64,000 bases of DNA. Source: Metabacillus halosaccharovorans. Lineage in GTDB: Bacteria > Bacillota > Bacilli > Bacillales > Bacillaceae. The notes under the pieces were generated by a model that had not been told where the DNA came from, searched no databases, and worked only from the letters and a program-made list of their open reading frames with translations. The translations under genes were made by a program, and so were the position numbers. The stretch is taken from positions 186,001-250,000 of the forward strand of contig NZ_KV917372.1 of NCBI RefSeq assembly GCF_002019635.1, in the 5' to 3' direction. Of this stretch, positions 33,542 through 42,506 are shown in pieces. Each line of letters starts with the position of its first letter. The stretch's first letter is position 1.

Positions 33542-34483
33542 TTGGAAAATTCGTTAGCTACAGAGAAGAGACAGGAACCGGTTTTACCAAAGGTGAGAAA
33601 AAAGAAACCGAATAAAGAAGTATTATGGGCATATCTATTTATAGCTCCGACTGTTCTTGGCCTTTTCGTCTTTTATATGTTTCCGGCGATTGCGTCTTTT
33701 GCTCTCTCGTTTACGAAGTGGAATGGCATTAGTACTGCAGAATACGTCGGGCTGGAGAATATTATGACATTACTAAGTGATGAATCCTTTATTCGTTCAG
33801 TGCTCAATACAGTTGTTTTTACGATAGTCTCTGTTCCGCTCTCTGTTATTTTTGCTCTTATTATTTCTCTGCTGCTGAACCAAAGAATCAAAGGAATGGT
33901 GATGTACCGTACCCTTTACTTCTTACCTGTTGTCACGATGCCTGTCGCAGTTGGAATGGTTTGGAAGTGGCTATATAACACGGAATATGGACTCATTAAT
34001 TACATGTTAGGTTCATTAGGACTTCCACAACCTTCATGGTTGTTTGATCCAAATATTTCTCTGATTTCCGTTATTTTAGTATACGTCTGGATGACGGTCG
34101 GAAATAATGTCATCCTCCTATTGGCTGGATTACAAGGAATCGATAAAACTTATTATGAAGCAGCACAAATTGACGGTGCTTCAAAAATTAAGCAGTTTTT
34201 CAACATTACATTGCCTCTAATCACACCAACTTTATTTTTCGTCTTCATCACAGGGATGATTAGCTCGCTCCAAGTATTTGATTTAATTTATATCATGATT
34301 GGGGAGAGTACGGCCCTGTTAGATCCATTACGGACAGTTGTGTTCGGGGTATATGAAACAGGCTTTGAGTATTCACAAATGGGCATGGCTTCTGCACAAG
34401 CTTTCCTCTTGTTCTTAGCTATTCTGGCGGTTACAATCATTCAGTTTGTCTTCCAGAAGAAGTGGGTTCACTATGATGGATAA
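33542..34483 (+). CDS. Sugar ABC transporter permease (MalF-like)
   Basis: A 313-residue, six-helix membrane protein. The EAA loop that contacts the ATPase reads YYEAAQIDGASKIKQFFNIT then LPLITPTLFF, close to the EAA---G consensus. The N-terminal tail is cytosolic and basic (RKKKPNKEVLW). The first codon is TTG, with GGAAGGAGAG about 7 nt upstream. It forms a heterodimer with the next permease to make the membrane channel of the sugar importer. The two stop/start points are 17 nt apart. Confidence 0.92.
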   Translation: MENSLATEKRQEPVLPKVRKKKPNKEVLWAYLFIAPTVLGLFVFYMFPAIASFALSFTKWNGISTAEYVGLENIMTLLSDESFIRSVLNTVVFTIVSVPLSVIFALIISLLLNQRIKGMVMYRTLYFLPVVTMPVAVGMVWKWLYNTEYGLINYMLGSLGLPQPSWLFDPNISLISVILVYVWMTVGNNVILLLAGLQGIDKTYYEAAQIDGASKIKQFFNITLPLITPTLFFVFITGMISSLQVFDLIYIMIGESTALLDPLRTVVFGVYETGFEYSQMGMASAQAFLLFLAILAVTIIQFVFQKKWVHYDG

Positions 34484-34500
34484 AAAGGAGTTGTTAACAA

Positions 34501-35313
34501 ATGAAACTAAAAATAGGTAATCATATATTGCTGATTTTCGGGGCATTTATCATGATTGTACCATTTTTATGGATGGTTTCCACTTCGCTGAAAACATTTG
34601 GAGAATCTATGCAGGTACCGCCAACCATCTTACCGAAAGAATGGAAATTTGAAAACTATGCAGAAGTTTTTGAGAGTGTTAATTTCGTCAAATACTATAT
34701 AAACACGATTGCTTTAACACTTGGCAGAACGATCGCACAGTTGTTCTTATGTTCGCTTGCTGCATTTGCCTTTGCACGATTAACATTTCCGTTTAAAAAT
34801 ACGATATTTATCGCGATTTTATCTGTATTGATGGTACCTCCACAAGTTATTTTAATTCCAAATTATGCGATCTTAACACAGCTTGGATGGATTGACACGT
34901 TTTATGCGTTAATCGTACCAGGCATGTTTAGTGCCTTCGGCGTCTTTTTGTTAAGACAGTTCTTTATGGGAATACCAAAGGAACTGGACGAAGCAGCAAC
35001 GATGGATGGATGTTCATTGTTCGGGATCTATTGGAGAATCATTCTCCCAAATGCAACACCGGCACTCATTGCACTAGGGATCTTCACTATCCTTGCAGCA
35101 TGGAACGATTTCCTCTGGCCGCTTGTGATGACGAGTTCTGAGAATATGAGAGTTCTTTCAGTTGGAATTGCTGCATTCCAAGGACAATATTCAACTGATT
35201 ATCCGTTACTGATGGCTGGAGCTGTACTTTCAACAATTCCAATGCTGATCATGTTTATCTTGTTCCAAAAACATCTCATTTCCGGAATTGCCTTACAAGG
35301 TGTTAGAAGATAG
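34501..35313 (+). CDS. Sugar ABC transporter permease (MalG-like)
   Basis: A 270-residue, six-helix membrane protein. Its EAA loop is ELDEAATMDGCSLFGIYWRI then ILPNATPALIALGIF, and the ending GIALQGVRR is typical of MalG-type permeases (SGI..GAVKG). AAAAGGAGTTG precedes the ATG. It partners the upstream permease. No ATP-binding subunit gene follows, consistent with use of a shared ATPase encoded elsewhere. Confidence 0.92.
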   Translation: MKLKIGNHILLIFGAFIMIVPFLWMVSTSLKTFGESMQVPPTILPKEWKFENYAEVFESVNFVKYYINTIALTLGRTIAQLFLCSLAAFAFARLTFPFKNTIFIAILSVLMVPPQVILIPNYAILTQLGWIDTFYALIVPGMFSAFGVFLLRQFFMGIPKELDEAATMDGCSLFGIYWRIILPNATPALIALGIFTILAAWNDFLWPLVMTSSENMRVLSVGIAAFQGQYSTDYPLLMAGAVLSTIPMLIMFILFQKHLISGIALQGVRR

Positions 35314-35341
35314 GTTACTAGAATTGCTTAGGAGGATACAG

Positions 35342-36319
35342 ATGAGCTTAGAGAAAAAAGATCTAGCAATCGGGGTGGATTTAGGAGGAACAAAACTATT
35401 AGTAGCGCTCATCTCGGTTGATGGAAAGGTAATCAGCGAACTGGAATGCAAAACGTCTATACACGATGCAGATCATATTTCATTTACTCTAATTAACGCG
35501 ATTACACAATTAATCCACCATGTAGATAGGAGTAGATTAAGAGGAATTGGCGTTGCTTCGGCGGGTGTCATAGATTCTAAGCGTAAGAAAATAGTCTATG
35601 CTAATAATTTAGGGTTGGAAAACTATCCGATTGGAGCCTTGCTTGAAGGTCACTTTCAACTTCCGGTTCGTGTCTGTAATGACGCGAATTCCGCTGCCAT
35701 TTCGGAATGGATTTGGGGTGCAGGTATTGGAAAAAGAAATCTTATCTATATTACCGTGAGCACAGGCATTGGGGCAGGAATTATTAGTGACGGCAAACTG
35801 ATAACTGGTATTCATGATAGTGCAGGTGAATTTGGACACATAACCATCGTTCATAAAGGTGAACGATGTGGGTGTGGAAACAAAGGGTGTTTAGAACAGT
35901 ATGCTTCAGGTACAGCACTTGCAAGGCTGGCAAATCAACGACTAAAGAATTCCACCAGCCTGCTACATGATCTTAAAACAGGATCAACAGTAACAAATAA
36001 AGAGATTGCGATAGCTGCTGAAAAAGGTGATCCTTTTTCGATCTCATTGCTTCATGAAGTTGGTGAATATTTGGGGGCAGGTGTAACGAGCTTAATCCAT
36101 TTATTCAATACCGAGGCCATCGTTTTTGGTGGTGGAATCATGAATATGTCAGACTTTATTTTACCTACAGTTGAAGAATATGTAAGGGAAAATAGCATCA
36201 CTCAAATGAGCAGGGATGTTGTGATCAGCAAAACGGTGTTAGGGAAAAGAGCTGGCATTATGGGAGCATCAGGTTTATTTTTTCTACATGATGAGTCTGA
36301 ACCAAGAATGAATGTATAA
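35342..36319 (+). CDS. ROK family sugar kinase
   Basis: About 325 residues, without the helix-turn-helix of the regulator gene. The phosphate-binding motif is IGVDLGGTKLLVAL at residues 9-22. The catalytic Asp lies in VRVCNDANSAA, and the ROK signature follows as STGIGAGIISDGKLITGIHD, GEFGHITIVHKGE and the zinc motif CGCGNKGCLEQYASG. It phosphorylates a hexose or related sugar with ATP; specificity is not predictable. TTAGGAGGATACAG places the start at 35342, 28 nt after the permease stop; upstream in-frame codons overlap the permease gene. It belongs to the importer operon and probably activates the imported sugar. Confidence 0.88.
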   Translation: MSLEKKDLAIGVDLGGTKLLVALISVDGKVISELECKTSIHDADHISFTLINAITQLIHHVDRSRLRGIGVASAGVIDSKRKKIVYANNLGLENYPIGALLEGHFQLPVRVCNDANSAAISEWIWGAGIGKRNLIYITVSTGIGAGIISDGKLITGIHDSAGEFGHITIVHKGERCGCGNKGCLEQYASGTALARLANQRLKNSTSLLHDLKTGSTVTNKEIAIAAEKGDPFSISLLHEVGEYLGAGVTSLIHLFNTEAIVFGGGIMNMSDFILPTVEEYVRENSITQMSRDVVISKTVLGKRAGIMGASGLFFLHDESEPRMNV

Positions 36320-36360
36320 GTAAAGGCGTATTCAATTATTCATATAAAGGGGAGTTGCTT

Positions 36361-37371
36361 GTGTTTAAAACACTTGTTATTGGAGCTGGAACAATGGGAT
36401 CCGTTCATGCTGAAGGTTACGAAAAATTAACAAACATTGAGTTAGTGGGAATTGTTGATACTAATTATCCAAAAGCACTTAAGCTGGCAGAGCAGGTTGG
36501 GACTAAAGCATTTCATACATATGAAGAGGCAGTAGCAAGTATTGGAGAGATTGATGTCGTGTCCATTTGCTTGCCGACCCCGCTTCATAAAGAATACTTG
36601 ATGAAGGTTGCTGATCAAGGCAGTCATGTTGTTTGTGAAAAGCCTCTTGCAAGAACGTTGACAGATGCAAAGGAAATGATTGCCTACTGTCAAGAGAAGG
36701 ATGTAAAACTGTTTGTTGGTCATGTTGTACGGTTTTTCCCTGAATATGTTAGAACAAAGCAATTACTTGATGCGAATAAAATCGGATCTCCTGCAGTGGT
36801 CAGGACGTCAAGAGGTGGGGGTTTCCCCAATGCCTCAAATGATTGGTACGCTGATTTTAACAGTAGCGGCGGCTTGGTTTTAGACATGATTATTCATGAT
36901 TTTGATTACTTAAGATGGTGTTTTGGTGAAGTCGAACGTGTATACGCAAAAAGCAGCAAAGGGCGTGTGTATTCACGAGTAGAGTATGCGCTCGTCACAT
37001 TGAGATTCAAAAGCGGTATCATTGCACATGTGGAAGGAACCTGGGCACATCAAAACTTTACAACGAAATTCGAAATTGCTGGGAAAAGTGGAATTATTGA
37101 ATTTGATAGCTCAAAGGTTCAGCCTGTTGTGACTGGACGGAATAGCAGCAGTACAGGTGGTGTTGCCGTTCCTGAAAGTCCGTTAAAAGATAATCCTTAT
37201 TTTATGGAACTGCAGCATTTTATACAGTGCATAGAGAACAACGAACAACCAATTGTAACGGCGGAGGATGCACTGAAAGCAATGGAAATCTCTTTAGCAG
37301 CTTTAGAATCAATTGAAACAGGTAAACCGGTTGTCTTAAATGAGGAAAAAGTAAAGGAGGTTATTCGATGA
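36361..37371 (+). CDS. Gfo/Idh/MocA family oxidoreductase (1 of 3)
   Basis: About 336 residues. The N-terminal Rossmann motif is TLVIGAGTMGSVHAEGY; the conserved CEKPLARTLTDAKEMI follows at about residue 94, with the catalytic Lys of the EKP motif. The C-terminal beta-sheet domain has NSSGGLVLDMIIHDFDYLRW with the conserved DxxxHDxD. Enzymes of this family oxidise or reduce sugars, inositols or sugar acids with NAD(P). A GTG at 36361, 7 nt after AAAGGGGAG, is the best start; a TTG at 36355 is possible. The stop overlaps the ATG of the next oxidoreductase gene (ATGA). Confidence 0.9.
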   Translation: MFKTLVIGAGTMGSVHAEGYEKLTNIELVGIVDTNYPKALKLAEQVGTKAFHTYEEAVASIGEIDVVSICLPTPLHKEYLMKVADQGSHVVCEKPLARTLTDAKEMIAYCQEKDVKLFVGHVVRFFPEYVRTKQLLDANKIGSPAVVRTSRGGGFPNASNDWYADFNSSGGLVLDMIIHDFDYLRWCFGEVERVYAKSSKGRVYSRVEYALVTLRFKSGIIAHVEGTWAHQNFTTKFEIAGKSGIIEFDSSKVQPVVTGRNSSSTGGVAVPESPLKDNPYFMELQHFIQCIENNEQPIVTAEDALKAMEISLAALESIETGKPVVLNEEKVKEVIR

Positions 37372-38342
37372 AAGTCGGAATCGTTAGTTTTGCTCATGGC
37401 CATGCATTCGGATACGCTTTCGCACTACAAAAAATAAACGGAATTGAACTAGTTGGAATTGCAGATGACAATCAAGAACGTGGTGAAAAAGCTGCTGCTC
37501 AATTTCAAACGAAGCACTATGAGAATTATCATGAATTATTCGATCAAGATATAGAAGCTGTTATTATTACATCTGAAAACAGTCTTCATATGGAGCATGT
37601 TGTAAGTGCTGCCAGAAAAGGGATTCATATCTTATGTGAAAAGCCGTTAGCTTCAAAAGTAGAAGATGCGAAAAAAATGATCCAAGTTTGTAAGGAAAAC
37701 AATGTCATTCTCCAAACTGCATTTCCGGTAAGATTTAACACACCAATCATAAACGCAAAAAAAATAATCGATAGTGGCGAGCTAGGGAAAATCATTGCAA
37801 TTAAAGGAACAAATCGTGGAACAAATCCGGGAGGCTGGTTTGTCGATAAGGACAAATCAGGTGGAGGTGCTGTCATCGATCACACGGTCCATGTTGTTGA
37901 TGTGATTCGTTGGTATACAGGTGCAGAAGTAACAGGAGTGTATGCTGAAGTTGATAACAAAATCTCGGATTATAATATTGATGATTGTGGCTTATTGACA
38001 ATGGAATTTGATAATAACATGTTTGCCACATTAGATTGCAGCTGGTCCCGTAACAAAACCTACCCGACATGGGGAGATGTCACATTGGAGATCATCGGCA
38101 CAAATGGTACGCTTGCAGTTGATGCCTTCGAACAGAAAACAGCTGTCTATAGTAATCAAGACGGTGCACAGTGGGATTTCTGGGGAGACAACATGGACGA
38201 TGCGTTAGTCGCTGATTTTATTACAACCGTCAAAGAAAAACGGGCTCCTTCCATCACTGGTGAAGATGGTCTAAAGGCGTTAGAAGTAGCGATCGCAGCC
38301 TATGAATCTTCTGAAAAGAAACGACCAGTTTCTCTTGTTTAA
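37368..38342 (+). CDS. Gfo/Idh/MocA family oxidoreductase (2 of 3)
   Basis: A 324-residue NAD(P)-dependent sugar oxidoreductase. The Rossmann start is KVGIVSFAHGHAFGYAFALQ, in which the usual GxGxxG is replaced by S-F-A-H-G-H. This variant occurs in a subset of the family. The EKP motif is HILCEKPLASKVEDAKKMI, and KSGGGAVIDHTVHVVDVIRW gives the C-terminal catalytic Asp/His set. AAAGGAGG precedes the ATG, which overlaps the preceding stop by 4 nt, so the two enzymes are translationally coupled and may form consecutive steps or a mixed oligomer. Confidence 0.9.
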   Translation: MKVGIVSFAHGHAFGYAFALQKINGIELVGIADDNQERGEKAAAQFQTKHYENYHELFDQDIEAVIITSENSLHMEHVVSAARKGIHILCEKPLASKVEDAKKMIQVCKENNVILQTAFPVRFNTPIINAKKIIDSGELGKIIAIKGTNRGTNPGGWFVDKDKSGGGAVIDHTVHVVDVIRWYTGAEVTGVYAEVDNKISDYNIDDCGLLTMEFDNNMFATLDCSWSRNKTYPTWGDVTLEIIGTNGTLAVDAFEQKTAVYSNQDGAQWDFWGDNMDDALVADFITTVKEKRAPSITGEDGLKALEVAIAAYESSEKKRPVSLV

Positions 38343-38352
38343 AAAATTGTAT

Positions 38353-38384
38353 AGGTCATTTCTAGTTAAGGGGATGACCTCTTT
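38353..38384 (+). terminator. Short intercistronic hairpin, possible weak terminator
   Basis: AGGTCAT pairs with ATGACCT across a 14-nt loop and is followed by CTTTTC. The T run is short, so read-through into the epimerase gene is likely. Confidence 0.5.
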
Positions 38385-38404
38385 TCATGAAGGGGTGTTT
38401 TTAC

Positions 38405-39244
38405 ATGTTAAAAGGGATCAATCAATGGTGCTATCCAGAAGGAACTCCACTTGAACAAGTATTTGAATATAGTCGTGACGCAGGCTTTGATGCAGTGGAA
38501 TTAAACGTTTATGATGCTGGCGGTATAGGACTAACAATGGAAACAACCGAAGAGGAAGCAAAGCAGATCGTACAGCTCGCAGCTGCCTATGACTTAAAAC
38601 TGAAAAGTCTATCAACAGGTTTATTATGGCAAAGTACACTTAGTCACGCTGATGAATCTGTAAGGGAGCAAGGCAGAAAAGTGGTTGAAAAACAAATTCA
38701 ATTAGCATCTGTTATGGAAATTGATACTGTTTTAGTCGTCCCGGGGGTTGTAACAGATACAATAACCTATTCTGAATGCTATGACCGCAGTCAGGCTGAG
38801 CTTAGAAAACTGCTTCCAATAGCAGAAAAGTACAATGTTATGATTGGTATAGAAAATGTATGGAATAAGTTTTTACTTTCACCACTTGAAATGGTGAACT
38901 ACATTGACGAATTAGACTCTGATTATGTAGGAGCATACTTTGATGTCGGAAATGTATTGCAGTTCGGCTACCCAGAGCAATGGATTCGGATTTTAGGACA
39001 TCGCATTAAGAAGATACATGTTAAAGATTTTAAAACTTCAGTTGGAAACATTACCGGTTTTGTCCCATTACTCGCAGGTGATGTCAATTGGCATAATGTC
39101 ATTAAAGCACTTAAAGAAATTGGCTACAATGATACGTTAACAGCTGAAATCACACCATACAAACTTGATCCTCGACCATTAGCAGTTGATACATCAAGGA
39201 ATCTGGAGTTCATTTTTAATTTGCAAGAATTGGTGACGCGTTAA
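38405..39244 (+). CDS. Sugar phosphate isomerase/epimerase (AP endonuclease 2-like TIM barrel)
   Basis: About 279 residues of the xylose isomerase-like TIM barrel family. Key segments are DAGFDAVELNVYDAGG, MIGIENVWNKFLLSP with a metal-ligand Glu, YVGAYFDVGNVLQFGYPEQW with metal-ligand Asp, and IKKIHVKDFK with the His of the site. These enzymes isomerise or epimerise sugars, often beside Gfo/Idh/MocA dehydrogenases in inositol-, keto-sugar- or keto-glycoside-degrading operons. I start at ATG 38405, with AAGGGGTG about 7 nt upstream; an in-frame ATG at 38387 precedes that site. Substrate unknown. Confidence 0.88.
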   Translation: MLKGINQWCYPEGTPLEQVFEYSRDAGFDAVELNVYDAGGIGLTMETTEEEAKQIVQLAAAYDLKLKSLSTGLLWQSTLSHADESVREQGRKVVEKQIQLASVMEIDTVLVVPGVVTDTITYSECYDRSQAELRKLLPIAEKYNVMIGIENVWNKFLLSPLEMVNYIDELDSDYVGAYFDVGNVLQFGYPEQWIRILGHRIKKIHVKDFKTSVGNITGFVPLLAGDVNWHNVIKALKEIGYNDTLTAEITPYKLDPRPLAVDTSRNLEFIFNLQELVTR

Positions 39245-39254
39245 CGATGTGGAC

Positions 39255-39306
39255 CAGAAGAACTCTCTTTCAACCTATCTATCAAGTAGGGAGTCTTCTG
39301 TTTTTT
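39255..39306 (+). terminator. Rho-independent terminator after the epimerase gene
   Basis: CAGAAGAACTC pairs with GAGTCTTCTG (one bulge), followed by TTTTTTATTT. It may end most transcripts of the importer operon. Confidence 0.7.
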
Positions 39307-39336
39307 ATTTATATTTGACCTTAAGGGGGAAGAACA

Positions 39337-40299
39337 ATGCCGAAAGTAAAGGTTGGATTTGTTGGCGTAGGAGGAATAGCTGCTGTCCACCTGCGAAACA
39401 TTGCAAAAAACCCGGATGCAACGGTTGCTGCGGTTTGCGATATTGCTGAGGAAAATGCACGACGAGCAGGGGAAGAATATGGGGCAAGCGCCTATACAGA
39501 CTTTGATGTGATGCTTTCAAATGAGAACCTGGATGCCTTATTTATCTGTGTTCCTCCATTTGCACATGGTGACATGGAGGAGAAGGCAGCACGCCTTGGG
39601 ATTCATTTGATGGTTGAAAAGCCGATAGGATTGGATAAGAATTCCGTCGAGAAAAAGTTAGAAGCAATAAACGATGCCGGTATTCTATGTGCGACAGGCT
39701 ATTGTTTACGCTACTTAGATACTGTTGCAATCGCAAAAGAATTTTTGTCAGGAAAAGAGATTGCCATGGTAAGAGGCTATTATTTAACATCCTTTGTCAA
39801 AACGCAATGGTTTAGGGAAATGGAAAAATCAGGCGGACAGCTTGTAGAACAGGCCACCCATATTGTAGATTTAATGCGTTATTTAGCTGGAGATATCGTT
39901 TCGGTTTCTGCTGATATGAATCTACATGTCTTAGAAGGTATACAGGGAATGAATATCCCTGATGTTTCATCTATTAATGTTACGTTTGCAACGGATGCGG
40001 TAGGACATTTAGATTGTTCCCTCACACAGCCTGATCACAGAATGGGCCTGGAGGTAATGGGAAATGGTTTCAGAGTGGAAGTGAAAGGAACAGATGTAAC
40101 GATCATTGATGGAGAGAAAACAACGACTTATACATCAAAGGTTAATTTCTATGAAATACAAGATCATGCATTTATTGACGCAGTCAAAACGAAAAATAAA
40201 GATTTCATTCTATCATCCTATGAAAATGGACTTAAAACACTAAACGTAACTCTTGCAGCTAATAGATCAAATGAAAAAGGTATAATTGTTCAATTATAA
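39337..40299 (+). CDS. Gfo/Idh/MocA family oxidoreductase (3 of 3)
   Basis: A 320-residue NAD(P)-dependent oxidoreductase. The Rossmann motif is KVGFVGVGGIAAVHLRNIAK; the EKP motif is GIHLMVEKPIGLDKNSVEKK; and SGGQLVEQATHIVDLMRYLA carries the catalytic Asp/His segment. TTAAGGGGGAAGAAC precedes the ATG. It follows a terminator yet points the same way as the sugar operon, so it may be read by partial read-through or its own promoter. With the two earlier copies it makes three distinct family members within 4 kb, suggesting several oxidation or epimerisation steps on one substrate. Confidence 0.9.
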   Translation: MPKVKVGFVGVGGIAAVHLRNIAKNPDATVAAVCDIAEENARRAGEEYGASAYTDFDVMLSNENLDALFICVPPFAHGDMEEKAARLGIHLMVEKPIGLDKNSVEKKLEAINDAGILCATGYCLRYLDTVAIAKEFLSGKEIAMVRGYYLTSFVKTQWFREMEKSGGQLVEQATHIVDLMRYLAGDIVSVSADMNLHVLEGIQGMNIPDVSSINVTFATDAVGHLDCSLTQPDHRMGLEVMGNGFRVEVKGTDVTIIDGEKTTTYTSKVNFYEIQDHAFIDAVKTKNKDFILSSYENGLKTLNVTLAANRSNEKGIIVQL

Positions 40300-40388
40300 T
40301 TCAGAAACGAAGTCTGAAATTTAATATGGTTTCAAATAATTCTTATCGAGACAGAAATTAGAGTTTAGAAGCAACTTAGAAGAGTTTT

Positions 40389-40432
40389 GACTGTAGAGTG
40401 TTCCAACACCTTACAGTCTTATTTATTTTATT
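40389..40432 (+). terminator. Rho-independent terminator
   Basis: GACTGTAGAGTG pairs with CACCTTACAGTC (two-base asymmetry) around TTCCAA, followed by TTATTTATTTTA. Confidence 0.65.
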
Positions 40433-40453
40433 AAACGAATATTTTAAATATCG

Positions 40454-40482
40454 ACACTATTTTAAAGCGCTTAAAAAGTGTA
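40454..40482. promoter_or_regulatory. Imperfect palindrome upstream of the dehydratase gene
   Basis: ACACTATTTTAAAGCGCTTA (continuing AAAAGTGT) has outer arms ACACT/AGTGT and an inner AAGCGCTT core. It resembles a LacI- or CcpA-type operator and lies within the otherwise empty 40300-40833 spacer. The binding protein is unknown; no gene was found elsewhere in this spacer. Confidence 0.35.
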
Positions 40483-40833
40483 AAGATAAATGGAACATTT
40501 TCCACGTAGTTTTAAAGAGTTGATTAAAAGAGAGAGAAGGAATTAAAGATTGATATAGGATATTAGATTTTTATTTAGTTTTATAGCAACTTTAAGATTA
40601 TTTTGATAAGTAGAACATAAATATAAACAGGGGAACAATAATAAAGTTTTATAGTGAAAATATTTTATAAGGGGTGATAGCCGAAAATAGAAAACGATGT
40701 GGATTCTGGTGTTATTATTTTGCCATGAAGTATTAATGCAATATATAACCTTCTTACTATTTCAAAAGCAAATTTTAAAATGTATATCCTTTACAGGAAC
40801 TAAATAATAGATTGATATAAAGGAGAGAATTAT

Positions 40834-41985
40834 ATGGATATGTCAAATATAGCCAATAAAGAAGTTGAGAGACTGGAATGGTGCAAGCTACCAGGTAAAA
40901 GGATACGTGCTGCAGGGTGTAATGCACGCCTTGGTGTTCATGGAGATAGTGTTCCTTTAGATCTTGTCCGGGTAACAATTGGAGGGCAAGAAGCCTTTGG
41001 GTGGTCCCGTATTAATGAACAACGAGCACAGGAACTTTTAGGCAAAAAGGTTGGTGAGTTATTTAATAATAGGGGAGACGTAAGTCCCCTTCATTATGAT
41101 ATTGAATTTCCACTATTAGATTGGCTAGGAAAAATAAAGAACAAGCCTGTTTATAAGTTATTATTAGGCGACACAGATTTAAAAATAAGTGTCCCATGCT
41201 ATGATACTTCTCTTTATTTTGATGACCTCCACCTCGAGGACGATGATGATGCGGTAAAACTTATTCAATCGCAGGCTTTAGAAGGAAAAGCACGGGGTCA
41301 TCGAGCATACAAAATTAAAGTTGGACGGGGAGCAATGCACATGCCTCTAGATAAGGGGACAGAAAGAGACATTGCCATTATAAATGGAGTTCGAGAAGCA
41401 GTAGGCCCTGAGGCTAAAATTATGATTGATGCTAATAATGGTTATAATTTAAACCTTATTAAATATGTTCTGAAGGCAACTGCCCATTCGAATATCACAT
41501 GGATTGAAGAAGCCTTTCATGAAGATCCACCTCTTCTTGAAAATTTAAAGAATTGGATTCAAAGTGAGGGATTGAATGTACTTGTAACAGATGGAGAAGG
41601 AGATTCCGCAGCGCAAATTGTTGATTGGGCGAAACAGGGATATTTAGATGCAATCCAGTATGACATCCTTCACTACGGTTTTCATAAGTGGAAAAATTTA
41701 GGTCAGGAACTTGATAAAGTAAATGTATATACAGCACCACATAGTTATGGGTGTGTATATGGAAATTATGTATTGGGGCATTTAGCACCACTAATTAAAG
41801 GATTTTTATTCATCGAGTGGGATGAAATAAATGTTGAAGGAATCGATGGTTCTAACTACATTATTAATGAAGGAAAGGTGGAAGTGCCCGATAAACCAGG
41901 ATTCGGTATTGAATTGGATCATCATTTTTACAGTAAAATGGTAGAAAAATCCGGATGGAAAGTTTGTAAAAAACTTGTAAGGTAA
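40834..41985 (+). CDS. Enolase-superfamily (mandelate racemase/sugar acid dehydratase type) enzyme
   Basis: A 383-residue member of the enolase superfamily. K160-x-K162 (HRAYKIKVGRG) is the catalytic base motif. Metal ligands are D199 (MIDANNGY), E225 (TWIEEAF) and E255 (TDGEG), and a His in TAPHSYGC lies near residue 303. The DANNGY and KxK pattern fits the mandelate racemase and sugar-acid dehydratase branches, which abstract a proton next to a carboxylate. Together with the Gfo/Idh/MocA enzymes, this hints that an acidic sugar (aldonate or uronate lactone) is an intermediate. AAAGGAGAGAA precedes the ATG; a long hairpin terminator follows the stop. Confidence 0.88.
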   Translation: MDMSNIANKEVERLEWCKLPGKRIRAAGCNARLGVHGDSVPLDLVRVTIGGQEAFGWSRINEQRAQELLGKKVGELFNNRGDVSPLHYDIEFPLLDWLGKIKNKPVYKLLLGDTDLKISVPCYDTSLYFDDLHLEDDDDAVKLIQSQALEGKARGHRAYKIKVGRGAMHMPLDKGTERDIAIINGVREAVGPEAKIMIDANNGYNLNLIKYVLKATAHSNITWIEEAFHEDPPLLENLKNWIQSEGLNVLVTDGEGDSAAQIVDWAKQGYLDAIQYDILHYGFHKWKNLGQELDKVNVYTAPHSYGCVYGNYVLGHLAPLIKGFLFIEWDEINVEGIDGSNYIINEGKVEVPDKPGFGIELDHHFYSKMVEKSGWKVCKKLVR

Positions 41986-41988
41986 TTT

Positions 41989-42035
41989 CAAATAAAGATC
42001 CACACCTTTATTAAATAGGAGTGGATCTTTATTTG
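41989..42035 (+). terminator. Strong Rho-independent terminator; boundary before the NRPS/PKS cluster
   Basis: CAAATAAAGATCCAC pairs perfectly with GTGGATCTTTATTTG around a 17-nt loop. The symmetry suggests use in both directions. Confidence 0.85.
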
Positions 42036-42506
42036 CTTATATCGGTAACTTATCCGCTTATTTCCATAGTGACCATCTAGTGGATTTGATCGTTCATAAT
42101 AAAGTTGTATATTGATAGAAATGATTTCCTTATAAGTTTATTGTTTAAATTTAATAGTAAATAAAAAATTAATATTGTAAATAGTTGAAAAGTTTTGGCT
42201 GATTGATCGATTCAAGATAATGACATCGAAAATCAATATACAGTAATCACAAATATAGTCTTTAATATAGGACGTAATACCTTTTTAATTGTGTGATTCA
42301 TATAGGATAACCCGTTTCTTTATGCTTATATAAAATAAAATTACTATAAAAATAACTAGGAGAAATACCTATTTCTGTATAAATAATCCCCATACTTTGG
42401 CATTATGTTCATTTTCTTCCAGTTGGTTTATAATTTAGAATATTGAAATAATTATTTATTTTCCTTAAAAATCAATATTATTTATCCGTAAAAGGTGGAG
42501 AGACAA
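42036..42506. other. AT-rich spacer upstream of the NRPS/PKS cluster; no gene seen
   Basis: This 470-bp spacer must contain the promoter of the cluster, but I found no convincing -35/-10 pair with good spacing, no palindrome and no coding frame. It is very AT-rich. The only clear signal is the AAAGGTGGAG ribosome binding site at its right end. Confidence 0.5.
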
